Source of the DNA: Glycine soja
Taxonomy: Eukaryota > Streptophyta > Magnoliopsida > Fabales > Fabaceae
Direction: 5' to 3'
Length of the DNA: 64,000 nt
Assembly (NCBI RefSeq): GCF_004193775.1
Contig: NC_041020.1
Coordinates: 50,323,097 to 50,387,096, forward strand
Position 1 is the stretch's first letter. Each line of letters starts with the position of its first letter. The notes under the pieces were generated by a model, which was given only the letters and a program-made list of their open reading frames with translations, was not told where the DNA came from and made no database searches. This document shows, piece after piece, positions 11,330 to 22,366 of this stretch. Position numbers and translations under genes: made by a program.

Positions 11330-12251
11330 GGACATTCTCAATATGATTTGGTTAAATTTTGTGGTTCTTTACCTTTAAGTTTACTTTATGGATATTGTAG
11401 GTTTTATTTTTGTGCTGGTTATTTATATCTGTATAAGACTTGATTTTGTAGTTTTATGAACTTCGGAATGTGGGTTTATGTCCATTTGAGAATTCGGATG
11501 GGAGAAATTGTTTACTTTATATTCTGTTTCTTCGTTTTGTTTGTGTTTACCATTGTCTCTTGTTGTCTCACATTAGTATGTCTTGATATGGTTGTTGAAC
11601 CGACATTTGATAGACAATTCTGATGCTAAATTACCACCTTGGCTGGTTGCATGCTGTATTTGATCGTAGTAGCAAGATGATTTAGTCGAGGTTGGATATA
11701 CCATAAACCAGTATCGGTTTCTCACTATTATTAAATTAAATAGATTACATTAGGTGCTTAATTTGGTTTGAGTCAGTGAGTTGGCTCGATGTACTGCTGA
11801 AATATGCTGGGTACAAATTAATCATTGTCCATTGTTATGATATCGTTTTAGTCAAGTTTTGTAGAAGAGTCGGTTTCTTGATACAAGTAGATGATTGAAA
11901 TGAAATTGTCGCAAGCGAACATAGTATTCTTGATTAAGTGCTACTGCTACTGGAAAGGAAATTTAGGCAGCCCGACTGAATGGAAATTTCTCATTTACAT
12001 CAGACTATGGAAGCGCTTGTTCTTGTTCTTGGGCGTGCCATCCTTGCTTCCAAGTTTGAAACGATTAGGCCAACCACTGCCAAAATCTCGAACGAATATT
12101 ACACAATCAGTTTAATCTTAAGGCAATATGTCCATGTTAATGGAGTTGCTGCTGTATTCTGTGTACATATGAAATGATTAGACATATTTTATATTACCAG
12201 TTCGCTCCCGTGACTTGAGTTAAAGGTTTACAAGTCTACAAGGTTTATCCA
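11330..12251. other. RPP1 3' untranslated and intergenic DNA
   Basis: The first ~200 bases are the likely 3' UTR of RPP1. The open frames at about 11890-12177 overlap in two reading frames and show no family motif, so I do not call a gene. Confidence 0.5.
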
Positions 12252-12998
12252 ATTGGTGTGACTAGTTTGTAAAAATCATTCAACTTATCATATTATTCAT
12301 ATTCATATATGATAATTTGTGATAAGATTGTGTAAAAGTTTTACACTATAGTATTTATTTTTTGTTATTTATGCTTCCTCAGTCTTATTTGTATTCATCA
12401 ACGTATGGTCTAAACAGGCTCTAAATCAATGACAATTTGTGTATGATCATATGTTAATGAATTTATGGTCTAACGAGTTTTGAATCGATGGCAACTTGTG
12501 TATTTGTAACAAATTATTTTATTTATTAAAGTTGATAAAAAAATTAACTTTAATTTTTTTAACAACTAAAAATTATATAAGTACTATTTACAATAATTAT
12601 TTTGGTGATAATAAAGTAAATTGAAATATAAATATAAAATATTACAATTTTTTTTTACAAAAGTTTTAAATTTTTTTGGTGATAAATAATTCCTTCCATC
12701 ATCTTTTTAGTGTTTGTTTAACTATCACGTATACCATCTGTCATCTTTCTCGTCCTTTTTATTTCGCAAAAAAAAAAAAAAAACACAATATAACCAGAAA
12801 TTTAAATATGACCATTCAGTAACGTACATGGTCTAACACACAAGTTGTCATTGATTTAGCCATGTTAGAGCGTATGTTGATAAATATAAATAAGACTGAG
12901 GAAGCATAAGAAAATAACAAAAGTTAAGTACCAATGTTGTAAACAATCATTTTATCATATGATAAGTTGATTGATTTTTACAAACTAGTCATACCAAT
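12252..12998. repeat. Long inverted repeat of about 750 bp
   Basis: The left arm (12252 to about 12442) and right arm (about 12836 to 12998) are reverse complements. ATTGGTgTGACTAGTTTGTA opens the left arm, and its complement closes the right arm. Both share ATGCTTCCTCAGTCTTATTT and the AAATCAATGACAA..TTGTGT block. The left side also carries an inner direct repeat (about 12403-12442 and 12465-12502, tATGGTCTAA..GATGGCAACTTGTGTA). The interior is non-coding. A transcript would fold into a long hairpin. Confidence 0.8.
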
Positions 12999-13155
12999 AC
13001 GATGACCAGTGCATGACAACTAAAATCTAAAAAAATTCCAGTTCTATGTTTTCATCGGCATAACACATATTTTCTATTACCAGTTCGCCCACCTTCATTG
13101 TTTTGGCATGGTTTAGGTTTTATATTTATTCACTTGTCCCTCTTTAATTTCTTTT

Positions 13156-13270
13156 TGTAGTGATTATTTGAAATTATGAAAGTTGTGTAACATGATTCTT
13201 GAATTTTTTTTATGTAGTGATTATTTGAAATTATGAAAGTTGTGTAGCATGATTCTTGAATTTTTTTTAG
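13156..13270. repeat. Tandem duplication, period 57 bp
   Basis: Two adjacent copies both start TGTAGTGATTATTTGAAATT and end in TTGAATTTTTTT. They are almost identical (AACATG versus AGCATG is the clearest difference), so the duplication is recent. Confidence 0.9.
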
Positions 13271-13420
13271 TTAGCTCTAAACATTTATGTTTATAACGGA
13301 AGAAAATAGAAATTATTTTTTTATAACTATATTCATGGGTCTTATAAATAGGGTAATTAGGAAAATATAAATGATTCTTTTAATTAAGGTAATTATAAAT
13401 ATTTATGCAGTAAAAAAATG

Positions 13421-13933
13421 GACTTTTTTTGCCAACAAGAGGAATTTTTTGGATATTTTACACATGGGGTAGTTTTTGAATTATTTACCGTCGTAATAGG
13501 GGTTAGTTAGGTTAGGAAAGAAGATAAGTGAGAAGCCATATGTTACGATTTTAGATTTTTTTTATAACTAAAGTTGTAAATAATTTTACGATTTTAGTGT
13601 AAATTTTTTTTTACGATTTTGAAATTGTAATCTTTTTGTTTTGTTTTTACCACTTTAAAGTTGTAAAAAAGTTTTTTTTTAAGTAAGACTTCAAAGTCAT
13701 AATACCTATTTTTTTATTATTACGACTTTAAAGTCCTAAAAGCAAAAAAAAAGGTTATGACTTTAAAGTCATAAAAAAATTATACTGAAGTCGTAAAATT
13801 ATTTACGATTTTAATTAAAAAAATAATTAAACTCATAACACTTTGTTACAACTTATTTTCTTTCAATAAATAATTCAAAAACTGTCTCATATGGAAAATA
13901 CCGAAAAAAATACGCCTTGTTAGTAAAAAAGCC
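13421..13933. mobile_element. Terminal-inverted-repeat element of about 510 bp
   Basis: The left end (13421-13489) and the reverse complement of the right end (13865-13933) align along about 69 bp at roughly 75% identity. Both start GrCTTTTTT and end AGTTTTTGAATTATTTA. The interior carries a ladder of short palindromes. Long terminal repeats of this kind suggest a non-autonomous Mutator-like transposon. The target-site duplication is unclear because the flanks are A-runs. Confidence 0.7.
13645..13775. repeat. Ladder of palindromes with ACTTTAAAGT core
   Basis: Four palindromic units are centred near 13656, 13693, 13729 and 13764, spaced 35-37 bp. The last (13755-13774) is a perfect 20-bp palindrome, TTATGACTTTAAAGTCATAA. 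Weaker relatives (GAAGTCGTAAAA) follow. They sit inside the 13421-13933 element. Confidence 0.8.
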
Positions 13934-13953
13934 AAAAAATAAAAATTTATTTT

Positions 13954-14500
13954 AAACTTAAATATGTTTTTAGTACTTTAAATTTGAGTAATTATTTTTT
14001 TAGTCCTTAAAAATAATTTTTTTATTAGTCCCTCAAATTTTTGAAAAAAAATATTTTTAGTCCATCTTTGTTTAATGTGTTAATGGTTTCACAATCTGCA
14101 ATAATATTTTTAATTGCCAAAATTTATTTTTTAATTTTTCTTTTGAAAAATGATTTATGGAGATTTTAGACCGCCAAAATATTTAACTTTTATGGTTTAA
14201 TGGTCGTTTTTATATATTATATTGGTTTTAAAGAAAAAAAATAAAAAGATAGATGTAAAATTGTTGCAATTTTTTACATAATATAGTTGTTTGGCACAAT
14301 TTTTTTTAAAAGATATTAAGTTTTAAAAAACATTTTTGACGGTGACAAATAAGAATAAATTGTAACACCATTAATGTAAAAAATGATAATGAGTAAAAGT
14401 AGCTTTTCCTAAATTTGAGAGACTAATAAAAATATATTCTTTTTTAAGGACTAAAAAAATAATTACTTAAATTTAAAAAACTAAAGATATATTTAAACTT
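13954..14500. mobile_element. Terminal-inverted-repeat element of about 550 bp
   Basis: The left end (AAACTTAAATATGTTTTTAG.. through TAGTCCTTAAAAA..TTAGTCcCTCAAATTT) is matched by the reverse complement of the right end over about 85 bp. The AAATATGTTTTTAGT..TTAGTCC style of terminus is widespread in legume repeats, as far as I recall. There is no coding capacity. It directly abuts the previous element. Confidence 0.7.
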
Positions 14501-15038
14501 TTATTTTATCTAAAACTTTATACGTATGTTTATGAAGATAACATTTACATAATTCAACAGTTGGATATGTTAGTTTTATAGTGTGTATTTGAAAAGGAGT
14601 GATTTTTTTTAAAAAAAACTTTCTTTTTGGTGAGTATAAAAAGAATCATAGTTTAGTCTTAAAAATAAATTAATTTAATTAAAAAATTTAAGGAAAATTT
14701 TGAATTCAGACAATATTGTTCTAATTTACTCAACTATTCTTATTGAAAAAATCATCATAATATCTTAAATTATATTACTTTCAAATGACAAGAAACTTAA
14801 TTGTAATTGGTTAAAAAAACTTATTTGTAATTTGATTTATATTTTCCTGTTTTTATTCTGTAGTCCCTTCCTAACAGTGGAGCTGTGGAGGTTATAAAAA
14901 AATAGAAGAGAAAATTCAATAAAAACATATGCGGAATTGTGTAATTAGAGTTAAAATTAAATTTACATACAATTGCAAAAATAAATTAAAAAGTTAAATT
15001 TACAAAATAATTGTGTGAATAAAATTTCAGACAATAAA

Positions 15039-15110
15039 AGGGCCCAACCGGGTTCGAACCGGTGACCTCTTGATCTGCAGTCAAATGCTCTACCACTGAG
15101 CTATGGACCC
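15039..15110 (-). tRNA. tRNA-Cys (anticodon GCA)
   Basis: The reverse complement starts GGGTCCA and ends TGGGCCC, which form a 7-bp acceptor stem with one G-T pair. The A box is TAGCTCAGTGGTAGAGC. The anticodon loop is CTGCAGA (anticodon GCA) between TTGA and TCAA. The B box is GGTTCGAACC. Position 15039 supplies U73, the discriminator expected for tRNA-Cys, and further T residues downstream act as the Pol III terminator. No intron and no encoded CCA are present, as expected for a nuclear tRNA gene. Confidence 0.95.
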
Positions 15111-17072
15111 ATTTAATCATATGAACTGTCATTGAATATTAATATTCTGATATAAGGTAAGCATATTAACAAAGGAAAAAGATTAAATTAGTATTTTGAT
15201 CCTATAAATTATTATTTAGGTACAATTTGATCATCTAATTTTTAAAATTAATTATTTTTTTAAATAATACATGTTGTGACGGTTTAAAATCATTTAATGA
15301 CGATTTTAAACCATAATAAAATATAATTTCTGACTCTTTAGACCGAAAGATGATATTAATTTCATCGAAAGAATAAAAGGATCAAATTGAATTAAAAATA
15401 TTAAAGATCAAATTAAAGTTAAATAATAAATTAGAGGACCAAAATATTAAAAAAAAAATAATTTATCCACTTCCGCAGGCAACTTCATGTAAATCAATGG
15501 CCAAACCAAAACTTGTGAAATCTAAGTAAAACTAAATCATTTTTAAAGATTACTACTACTATAATTAGTGTTAGCTTATTATTACTATTTAGAATGATTA
15601 TTAGAAGGTATAATTTTTTTTACTGAAAAAAAAGTATGATGCAATACAAAAAGCAAAATAATGTAATTTAAATATCTAAAAAAGTATAATTTACACAAAA
15701 ATATTTTCTTCACTTTACTTCATCTAGTCCATTTATTTGTCATCCCTCCGTCCAAAAACAAAGTTTGATAGGATTTTTATTGCAGTTTTTATCTCAATTT
15801 TTTTGGTAAATTTTATTGTTAACAAATTCATTTGGTACATTTTATTCTTTAACTTTTTTTGAAAAAAACTTACAAATTTTATCGTCCTTCGTTGAGTTGG
15901 CATGACAAGCTAAAATAATTATACTTTTATCCTTTTATTTTTTGGAAAATTTTACTCCATTTTTTTTGCCTTTTTACAAATTTTATTTTTTTTTGTGTAT
16001 TTTATTCTCAACTTTTAAGTTTATGTCATATCAACTCAATGAAGGAAGGTAAATTTTATAAGCTTTTTTGAAAAGTTAGGACTGAAATGCACCAAATTAA
16101 TTTGTTTGTGGTAGAATTTGTCAAAAATAATAAATAGTTGAGATAATAAATGTAATTAAGCCTTTATTTTATTGTAGAGTGCAATTTTTTTTTTAAAAAG
16201 AAATCATGTGTGATGTAAAGATAAATAAATTAACCAGAAAATTTATTCTCAAATAATTTCTCTCTCTTGCTAAAAAGTCCAACTCAGTTGAGTTTAATAT
16301 ATAAGTTATGATAAATTCTCTGTTATTTGTCTTTTGATTCTTATATATTAAAAAAAATTCTCACTCAAATAGTACATAAAATAGTTGTTTAAATGATTTT
16401 TAAAGTATTGCATTAAAAAATGATTTCTAAAATATTGAATATTCATCGATTTATTTCCTAAGTTAATGTATTTTAATAAATTTTAGAGATTAATTTGAAG
16501 AATTTTTTAAATATTTTTTTGACATAACTTTTTCTAATACTTTTAAAATTATTTAATTAGTTTTTCTTAATTAAAAAGAGATAATAATACTTCAAGAATT
16601 GAAACTATCAAAGTAATAATTTGTTTTTGGTGAATTTAGAATATATAACCCAAAGAGAAGGGCTAAACTATGATCTATTTAAGAGATTAGCTTTTACCAA
16701 TATTTTTTTTATGCACACAACCTACATGATGTTCAAACCTCTTGACAATATGATTGATAGGGCCATCCATATAATGTTGGGTAGTTAACGGTTGTTTCAG
16801 TGTGATTTTGTAGGAGCAAGGTGATACAGAATAGAAGTTATGTGCCGATTAAAATGGTTGAATAAAAGAAGAAAGAATAGTATTTGTAGGAAAAGTTGGT
16901 TGGGTATTGGTGGCCTCCCTCTCTCGTCTCTGTGGCTGTGATTTACAGCAACAGCAGCATTGCCCATGTCTCCTTCATTCCTTTCCCTCTCTTGTTTCCT
17001 CCGCCCCTTCTCAATAAGAATAACTAACCTCTTTCTTTCTTTCTCTCTCTTCTCATTCACACATAAATCTCA
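15111..17072. other. Intergenic DNA upstream of plastid PDH E1-alpha
   Basis: About 15184-15465 contains an inverted-repeat pair (TATTTTGaTCC..TTTGATC on the left, GATCAAATT..GGACCAAAATA on the right), another likely MITE. The rest is AT-rich until about 16910. From there a CT-rich stretch leading to 17072 looks like promoter and 5' leader. No gene is recognised. Confidence 0.5.
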
Positions 17073-20000
17073 ATGTCTCTCTCCGTACCAAAGTTGGCTC
17101 GGCCTCTTCCTCTCCATCATCACAGTTCTTATGGCAGCCTCACCATGTCTTTCCACACATTCACTCCCTTCCTTGGATCCACTCACAAGCTTCGCTTCAT
17201 TTCCCCCATTAAGCTCAATGCTCCTCGCTTTAATTCCTCTGTTGTATCTGTCTCCGATCTTTTCAAGAACAACAAACCCAAATCAACCACCAATCTGGTA
17301 CCCCTTTTTTTTTCTTTTCATATCAACGTTTTTCCCTTTCCACAAGTAATTTATTGGGAAGAAGATTTGTTTATTTGTTCAGCACGACATGGGTTTCTGA
17401 GAATTAGATGAATAAAAAAATTGAACTTTCCTTTTAATTCAACCTACCCAATTAGTTTATGAGTAAATCGTATGTCGGCTCACTCTGTAAAGTGTTTTTA
17501 CACTATCAACTAATTGGAAATTGCTATGTAGGATAATTTTGTTAACTTTTACAATAATCACCTTAAATGTCATTCCTAGTATGTATGTTTTTTTGATTGA
17601 TTGACAATACATAGATTGTTACACTGACGGTACATAAAACTCAAAGTTTAGTTTATAAGTAAGCTTCATGATTCAATATTTTATTTCAAATGTGTAGATA
17701 CTTCACAATATGATGGTATAGATTTTGTATTAACAGTTAGGAAAAAAGAGATCTTCTTATGCCATCTGCCCATTTAGCTTCAGATTTGTTGTCTTTTGTA
17801 AATAATAAGTGTTTGAGACTATTGTTTTTTGTTTGTATCTGTGTGTGCAGCTTATTACGAAAGAGGAAGGTTTGCAGCTCTATGAAGACATGGTATTAGG
17901 CAGGTCCTTTGAAGACATGTGTGCCCAGATGTATTATAGAGGCAAAATGTTTGGTTTTGTTCACTTGTACAATGGCCAAGAAGCTGTGTCAACTGGGTTC
18001 ATCAACTTTCTCAAGAAAGAAGACTGTGTAGTGAGCACATACCGGGACCATGTTCATGCACTGAGTAAGGGGGTCCCCGCACGTGCTGTAATGAGTGAGC
18101 TCTTTGGGAAGGCCACAGGATGCTCCCGAGGTCAAGGTGGATCTATGCATATGTTCTCAAAGGAGCATAATTTGATTGGTGGGTTTGCTTTCATTGCTGA
18201 AGGAATCCCTGTGGCCACTGGGGCAGCATTTTCCAGCAAGTATAGAAGGGAGGTGCTGAAAGAGGCAGATTGTGATCATGTGACATTGGCGTTTTTTGGA
18301 GATGGAACATGTAACAATGGACAGTTCTATGAATGCCTAAACATGGCAGCTTTATGGAAATTGCCAATTGTGTTTGTGGTGGAAAACAATCTGTGGGCTA
18401 TTGGGATGTCACATCTCAGGGCAACTTCAGATCCTCAGATATGGAAGAAAGGTCCGGCATTTGGAATGCCTGGGGTTCATGTTGATGGTATGGATGTTTT
18501 GAAGGTCCGAGAGGTGGCAAAGGAGGCTATCGAAAGGGCCAGACGAGGAGAGGGACCAACTTTAGTAGAATGCGAGACTTATAGATTTAGAGGACATTCA
18601 TTGGCTGATCCTGATGAGCTTCGTGACCCTGGTGAGCGTTTACATTATGTTTTCTTTACTTATAATCTACTTCAGTTATGCTGTTAATTTTGGAGTAAAC
18701 TAGATTTGAACCTGTGCATTGCACAGGGATCATTTTTTTTTTTTAATTACTTAGCATTTTTTTGTACATAGTATTTAATACCATTTTTTTTCTTCTGTAA
18801 AATTTCAGCATATATTTTACATGTTATATAGCAGCAAGTTATACCAAATATTTGACCTCAAAAGATTGAATTTCATGACAAATTTGTTTGACAGTAATCA
18901 TCATTGCTGCAAACATTTAATTAATTCAAGCTACATATTGTCTGTTATAAGAAAGACTCCAAAGCATGCATATGAATAATGTATTAGTCAAATTCCTGTA
19001 GAAATTCCTCTAGAAATTATCATCCGAATTTATGTTTGGTTGATCCCTCAATTCTTCATCCAAATCTGTAGGAATTACGCATCCTTGAAGTTGTTGTTCC
19101 TTTGCATTTCTGATGGTGTCTTCAGTGGCACTATTCACAATCCTTATACATTAATTCTGCTATATGGTTTCCTGTGCATTAACTTTGTCGTTAACTTGGG
19201 AGCACTTTTCTCTGGATGTTAGTAGCAATGTTGTGCATAGTAAGAGTAAGATCATGGATTTGGATCACTGACTAGCTTGCATGTTGAAGGAATTGAACTC
19301 GTGTAGTGGTGCAATCTAAACCTGTTAATGGTGTAAAGATGCAACACTTAATAGTTTGGTAATGTAAATATGTATAACTGCATTATAAGCTTCAAGATCA
19401 TGCCAACATGATAGAGACATCAAATTTTAATCAGTAAGTGAAGATTTCTCTAACCTAAATTACATTTTTTAAGCTCAAGCTATTTTCCTCAAATTTGGAA
19501 TGATTGAAGAAAAAAAATGGTTGAGTTGGTTCAGTGTGAGACGCGTGTTCATCCCTTAGCTTCACTATACTACACTTTCTTGATTTGTTTTTCTGAAAAG
19601 AATCTTTTCTAAGCATTTTGACGGCAAGTGCAAAACATCACGGGGTCTGATATGAGGATAAAAAAAGCCAATGGTTTGATTATCATTTACAAACAATTTT
19701 CATAAACTGAAGTTTTGAATGCTTTTCATTTTTCTGATAGTTTGATATCAGATGTTTTAGCAAGGATATACTTTTGCCTGTCAATGTGATAGAAAATGTG
19801 AAAGTCAATTTAAGTAATTTCACCATGTTGATCTAATTCAAATTTCCCTGAAAAGATTTTAGTTGCTTAATTAATATGTAGGCTGATAAATCTAGCTAGG
19901 TTGTTCACCCTTTTAAAATGTCCTGCTAAATCTATAAATCTTCATTTTCTATGCATATTTAACTATGTTATTCTTACATCAATAGTATTATGGTTTCCCC

Positions 20001-20430
20001 AACTATTTTACTAATTTCAACTAGTCAGGATATTCGTGCCATGATCAAATGAGTCACATCTAGCCATAGTTTTCTTTACATCTTCTATTTGTTTCAACCA
20101 AGTTCATTATAAATTAATTATTATTCACCATCATCTGCTTGCGCTTTCACAGCTGAGAAGGCACATTATGCCGGTAGGGATCCCATCTCTGCACTGAAGA
20201 AATACATGATTGAGAACAAATTAGCCAGTGAACAAGAGTTGAAGACCATAGATAAGAAGATAGAGGAGGTTGTTGAGGATGCTGTTGAGTTTGCAGATGA
20301 GAGCCCTCATCCACCCCGCAGCCAGCTTCTAGAGAATGTCTTTGCTGATCCAAAAGGTTTTGGAATTGGACCTGACGGCAAGTACAGATGTGAGGACCCA
20401 AAATTCACGGAAGGCACGGCGCATGTCTAA
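17073..20430 (+). CDS. PDH-E1 ALPHA: Plastid pyruvate dehydrogenase E1 component, alpha subunit
   Basis: This thiamine-diphosphate-dependent subunit decarboxylates pyruvate in the plastid complex that makes acetyl-CoA for fatty-acid synthesis. Exons are 17073-17297, 17851-18631 and 20153-20430, giving 427 residues. Exon 1 encodes a Ser/Leu/His-rich transit peptide. The core shows [12 protein letters not shown] and the cofactor motif GDG (225-227) ending ENN (253-255), the classic GDG-to-NN spacing. Exon 3 continues [13 protein letters not shown] and ends [11 protein letters not shown], as in the plastid isoform. The serine-containing regulatory loop of mitochondrial E1-alpha is absent, so phosphorylation control is not expected. 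Intron 2 is 1.5 kb and carries a Helitron-like terminus. The start is the ATG in the CT-rich leader; an overlapping frame from about 16960 is out of frame with it. Confidence 0.97.
18700..18727 (-). mobile_element. Candidate Helitron 3' terminus
   Basis: Read on the minus strand, the sequence is the hairpin CCTGTGC-AAT-GCACAGG, then TTCAAAT, then CTAG followed by T. A GC-rich hairpin a few bases before a CTRR end, inserted before T, is the Helitron 3' signature. The element would extend to the right inside PDH intron 2. I did not find a convincing 5' TC end. Confidence 0.45.
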
Positions 20431-22366
20431 TGTTTTTTAAGTCTGACATCATGCATCTATCTGCTTGGAGTTTTCAGTTTTAGATTCATGTTCTTTTTCA
20501 TATACTTACTAGAGATCAAACGTTACAGACAAAATATAAGGAGGATTTGTTCTTTAGGTTGAGTTTTGTTTTTCTTCTATTATATTTATTATTATCCATG
20601 GAACTAGTCAACAATGACAATTCCCAATCCTTCCTTTTAGTTGTCAGTTGTTGCAAATATGACAATCATCTATGCTTCTAGTGTACTTCTCTAATCTAAT
20701 TTTTTAGATGATTTTGACCTTTCTACATTGTAAAGCCTGAATTCTAACACCACGGCATGCCCTCTTGGTACAGTAAGGGCTCTTCTAGTGTACTTCTTCA
20801 CCGTGTTTCTTATGATTGAGACAGTAGATTTGCTCAGAATATTGTAGAAATCCATGAGGCATGATGATAGGAATGGGCCTAGAGATGTCCAAATAGATAG
20901 TTTAAATATCAGATGACCAGGTATTATCCTTTTTATATTATTCAGTTTTATTTTATATTTCTTACTTTTTTAAAATTTAAACAAACTGACTGTAAAAAAA
21001 AACAGAAAATTACTTATTTTATTATTATTTTTTAAATAAGCTTAAACAAAACGCCCAATATATGTTGTCTCAAAGCCTTGCAGGCCATCTAGGAAAGCAA
21101 GAACCATGGTTGAATCGAAATGGTAGATTGGTGGACATTAGGCAGAGTATGAGGCTCCTTTGTGACTAGTAAGGGTTTCTATGATCCAGACCAGCATCCG
21201 ACTTTATCAGTAATCAAATTATAGAGATTTTGTACAAAAACGGATAAACTATTCATTTGGTCCTTATAATTTTCTCTACAAAAATTTAATCAAAGTTTTT
21301 CTAAACAGTTTTTTATGACAGTTTATTAGTTGTTACCGTTAAAAAAAATGAGTTTTATACCTCTAGAAAGTGTTCTCTAAAATTATTGATGAGAATCAAA
21401 ACTTAACTTTTATTATGTAAGATGAGAATCAAAACTTAACTAATATTTTATTTTATATAAATATTAAAACTTAAAATGAGGGACAGGACCAAACCTTAAT
21501 ATTATTAACTCACACATATATACCAGGAAAAGAATGCTAGAAAAATATCCTTATTGGGATATAAATTCAAACTAGGCGAAGTGACCCGTACTTTGTACGA
21601 CAAAAAAAGCAAAACAGCGGCCATATTTTAAATTTTAAATGCAAAGAGAAGAAAAATAAAACTGAGTGCAGCAGAGCACAATAAGTGGACTTCTTGGTTT
21701 GGAGGCTGGAGCTGGACAGATTTATTATATCTATTGATAATAAAAGAAAAAGACCAACAAGAACTAGTAGCTTCAACAATGCTGACAACTTTCCATACCA
21801 CAGTGGCAGTGTTTAATTTTGATATCTATAGTTCGACACGGGTTTCTAACATGTTTTGCAGCATGCCTGATGTGCTTGCAGAAGTTATCATGCAAAGTGG
21901 CGTCAATATACAAGTGATGGTTTGGACTTAGCCAGCATTATTGTTTAAATAAAAGTTAATTATCCAAATAACAACATTCGTATATTCTACAGCGAAATGC
22001 ACGATAAATGAGTTTTGGAAGTAAACGAGCTATGAGCGAACTTTACCAAACAAACATTAATCTCTCAAAAATGATTTACAAAATAAAAATACAAAAATTA
22101 GGAAGTGGCTAATGAGGAACAAAGACCGTTTCACACATCATGCTCTTTATATAAGCGTGCTATCTTGGCCTCTGGGGTGGCAAATCTGAATAATACACTT
22201 GCTTATTCTTTTGTTTATGCAAATCGCACAATGGAACTGTATGTTAACTTCCCGAGCACCAAAAAGGCAAAAATAGTAAGAATGAAGATGTAATACTTAT
22301 CAGACAAAATTAAAAAAAAAGTAGAACAAAAAAAAAAAGAATGTGAAGAGACGATATAAACGGATA
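20431..22366. other. Convergent intergenic region between PDH and COG4
   Basis: The first 200-300 bases are the probable 3' UTR of the PDH gene, and the last ~250 (about 22100-22366) the probable 3' UTR of COG4, which is read from the other strand. The middle is AT-rich. Open frames at 21567-21931 have no recognisable motif. Confidence 0.5.

Noticed and set aside
16960..17349. A 129-codon open frame overlapping the PDH start region
   Set aside because: It is out of phase with the conserved PDH exon, low in complexity (Ser/Leu/Phe from CT-rich leader) and has no family match; the frame starting at 17073 joins cleanly to the conserved exons.
22105..22293. 62-codon frame (MANEEQRPFHTSC..) on the plus strand
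   Set aside because: It falls in the probable 3' UTR of COG4, on the opposite strand, and has no recognisable family.
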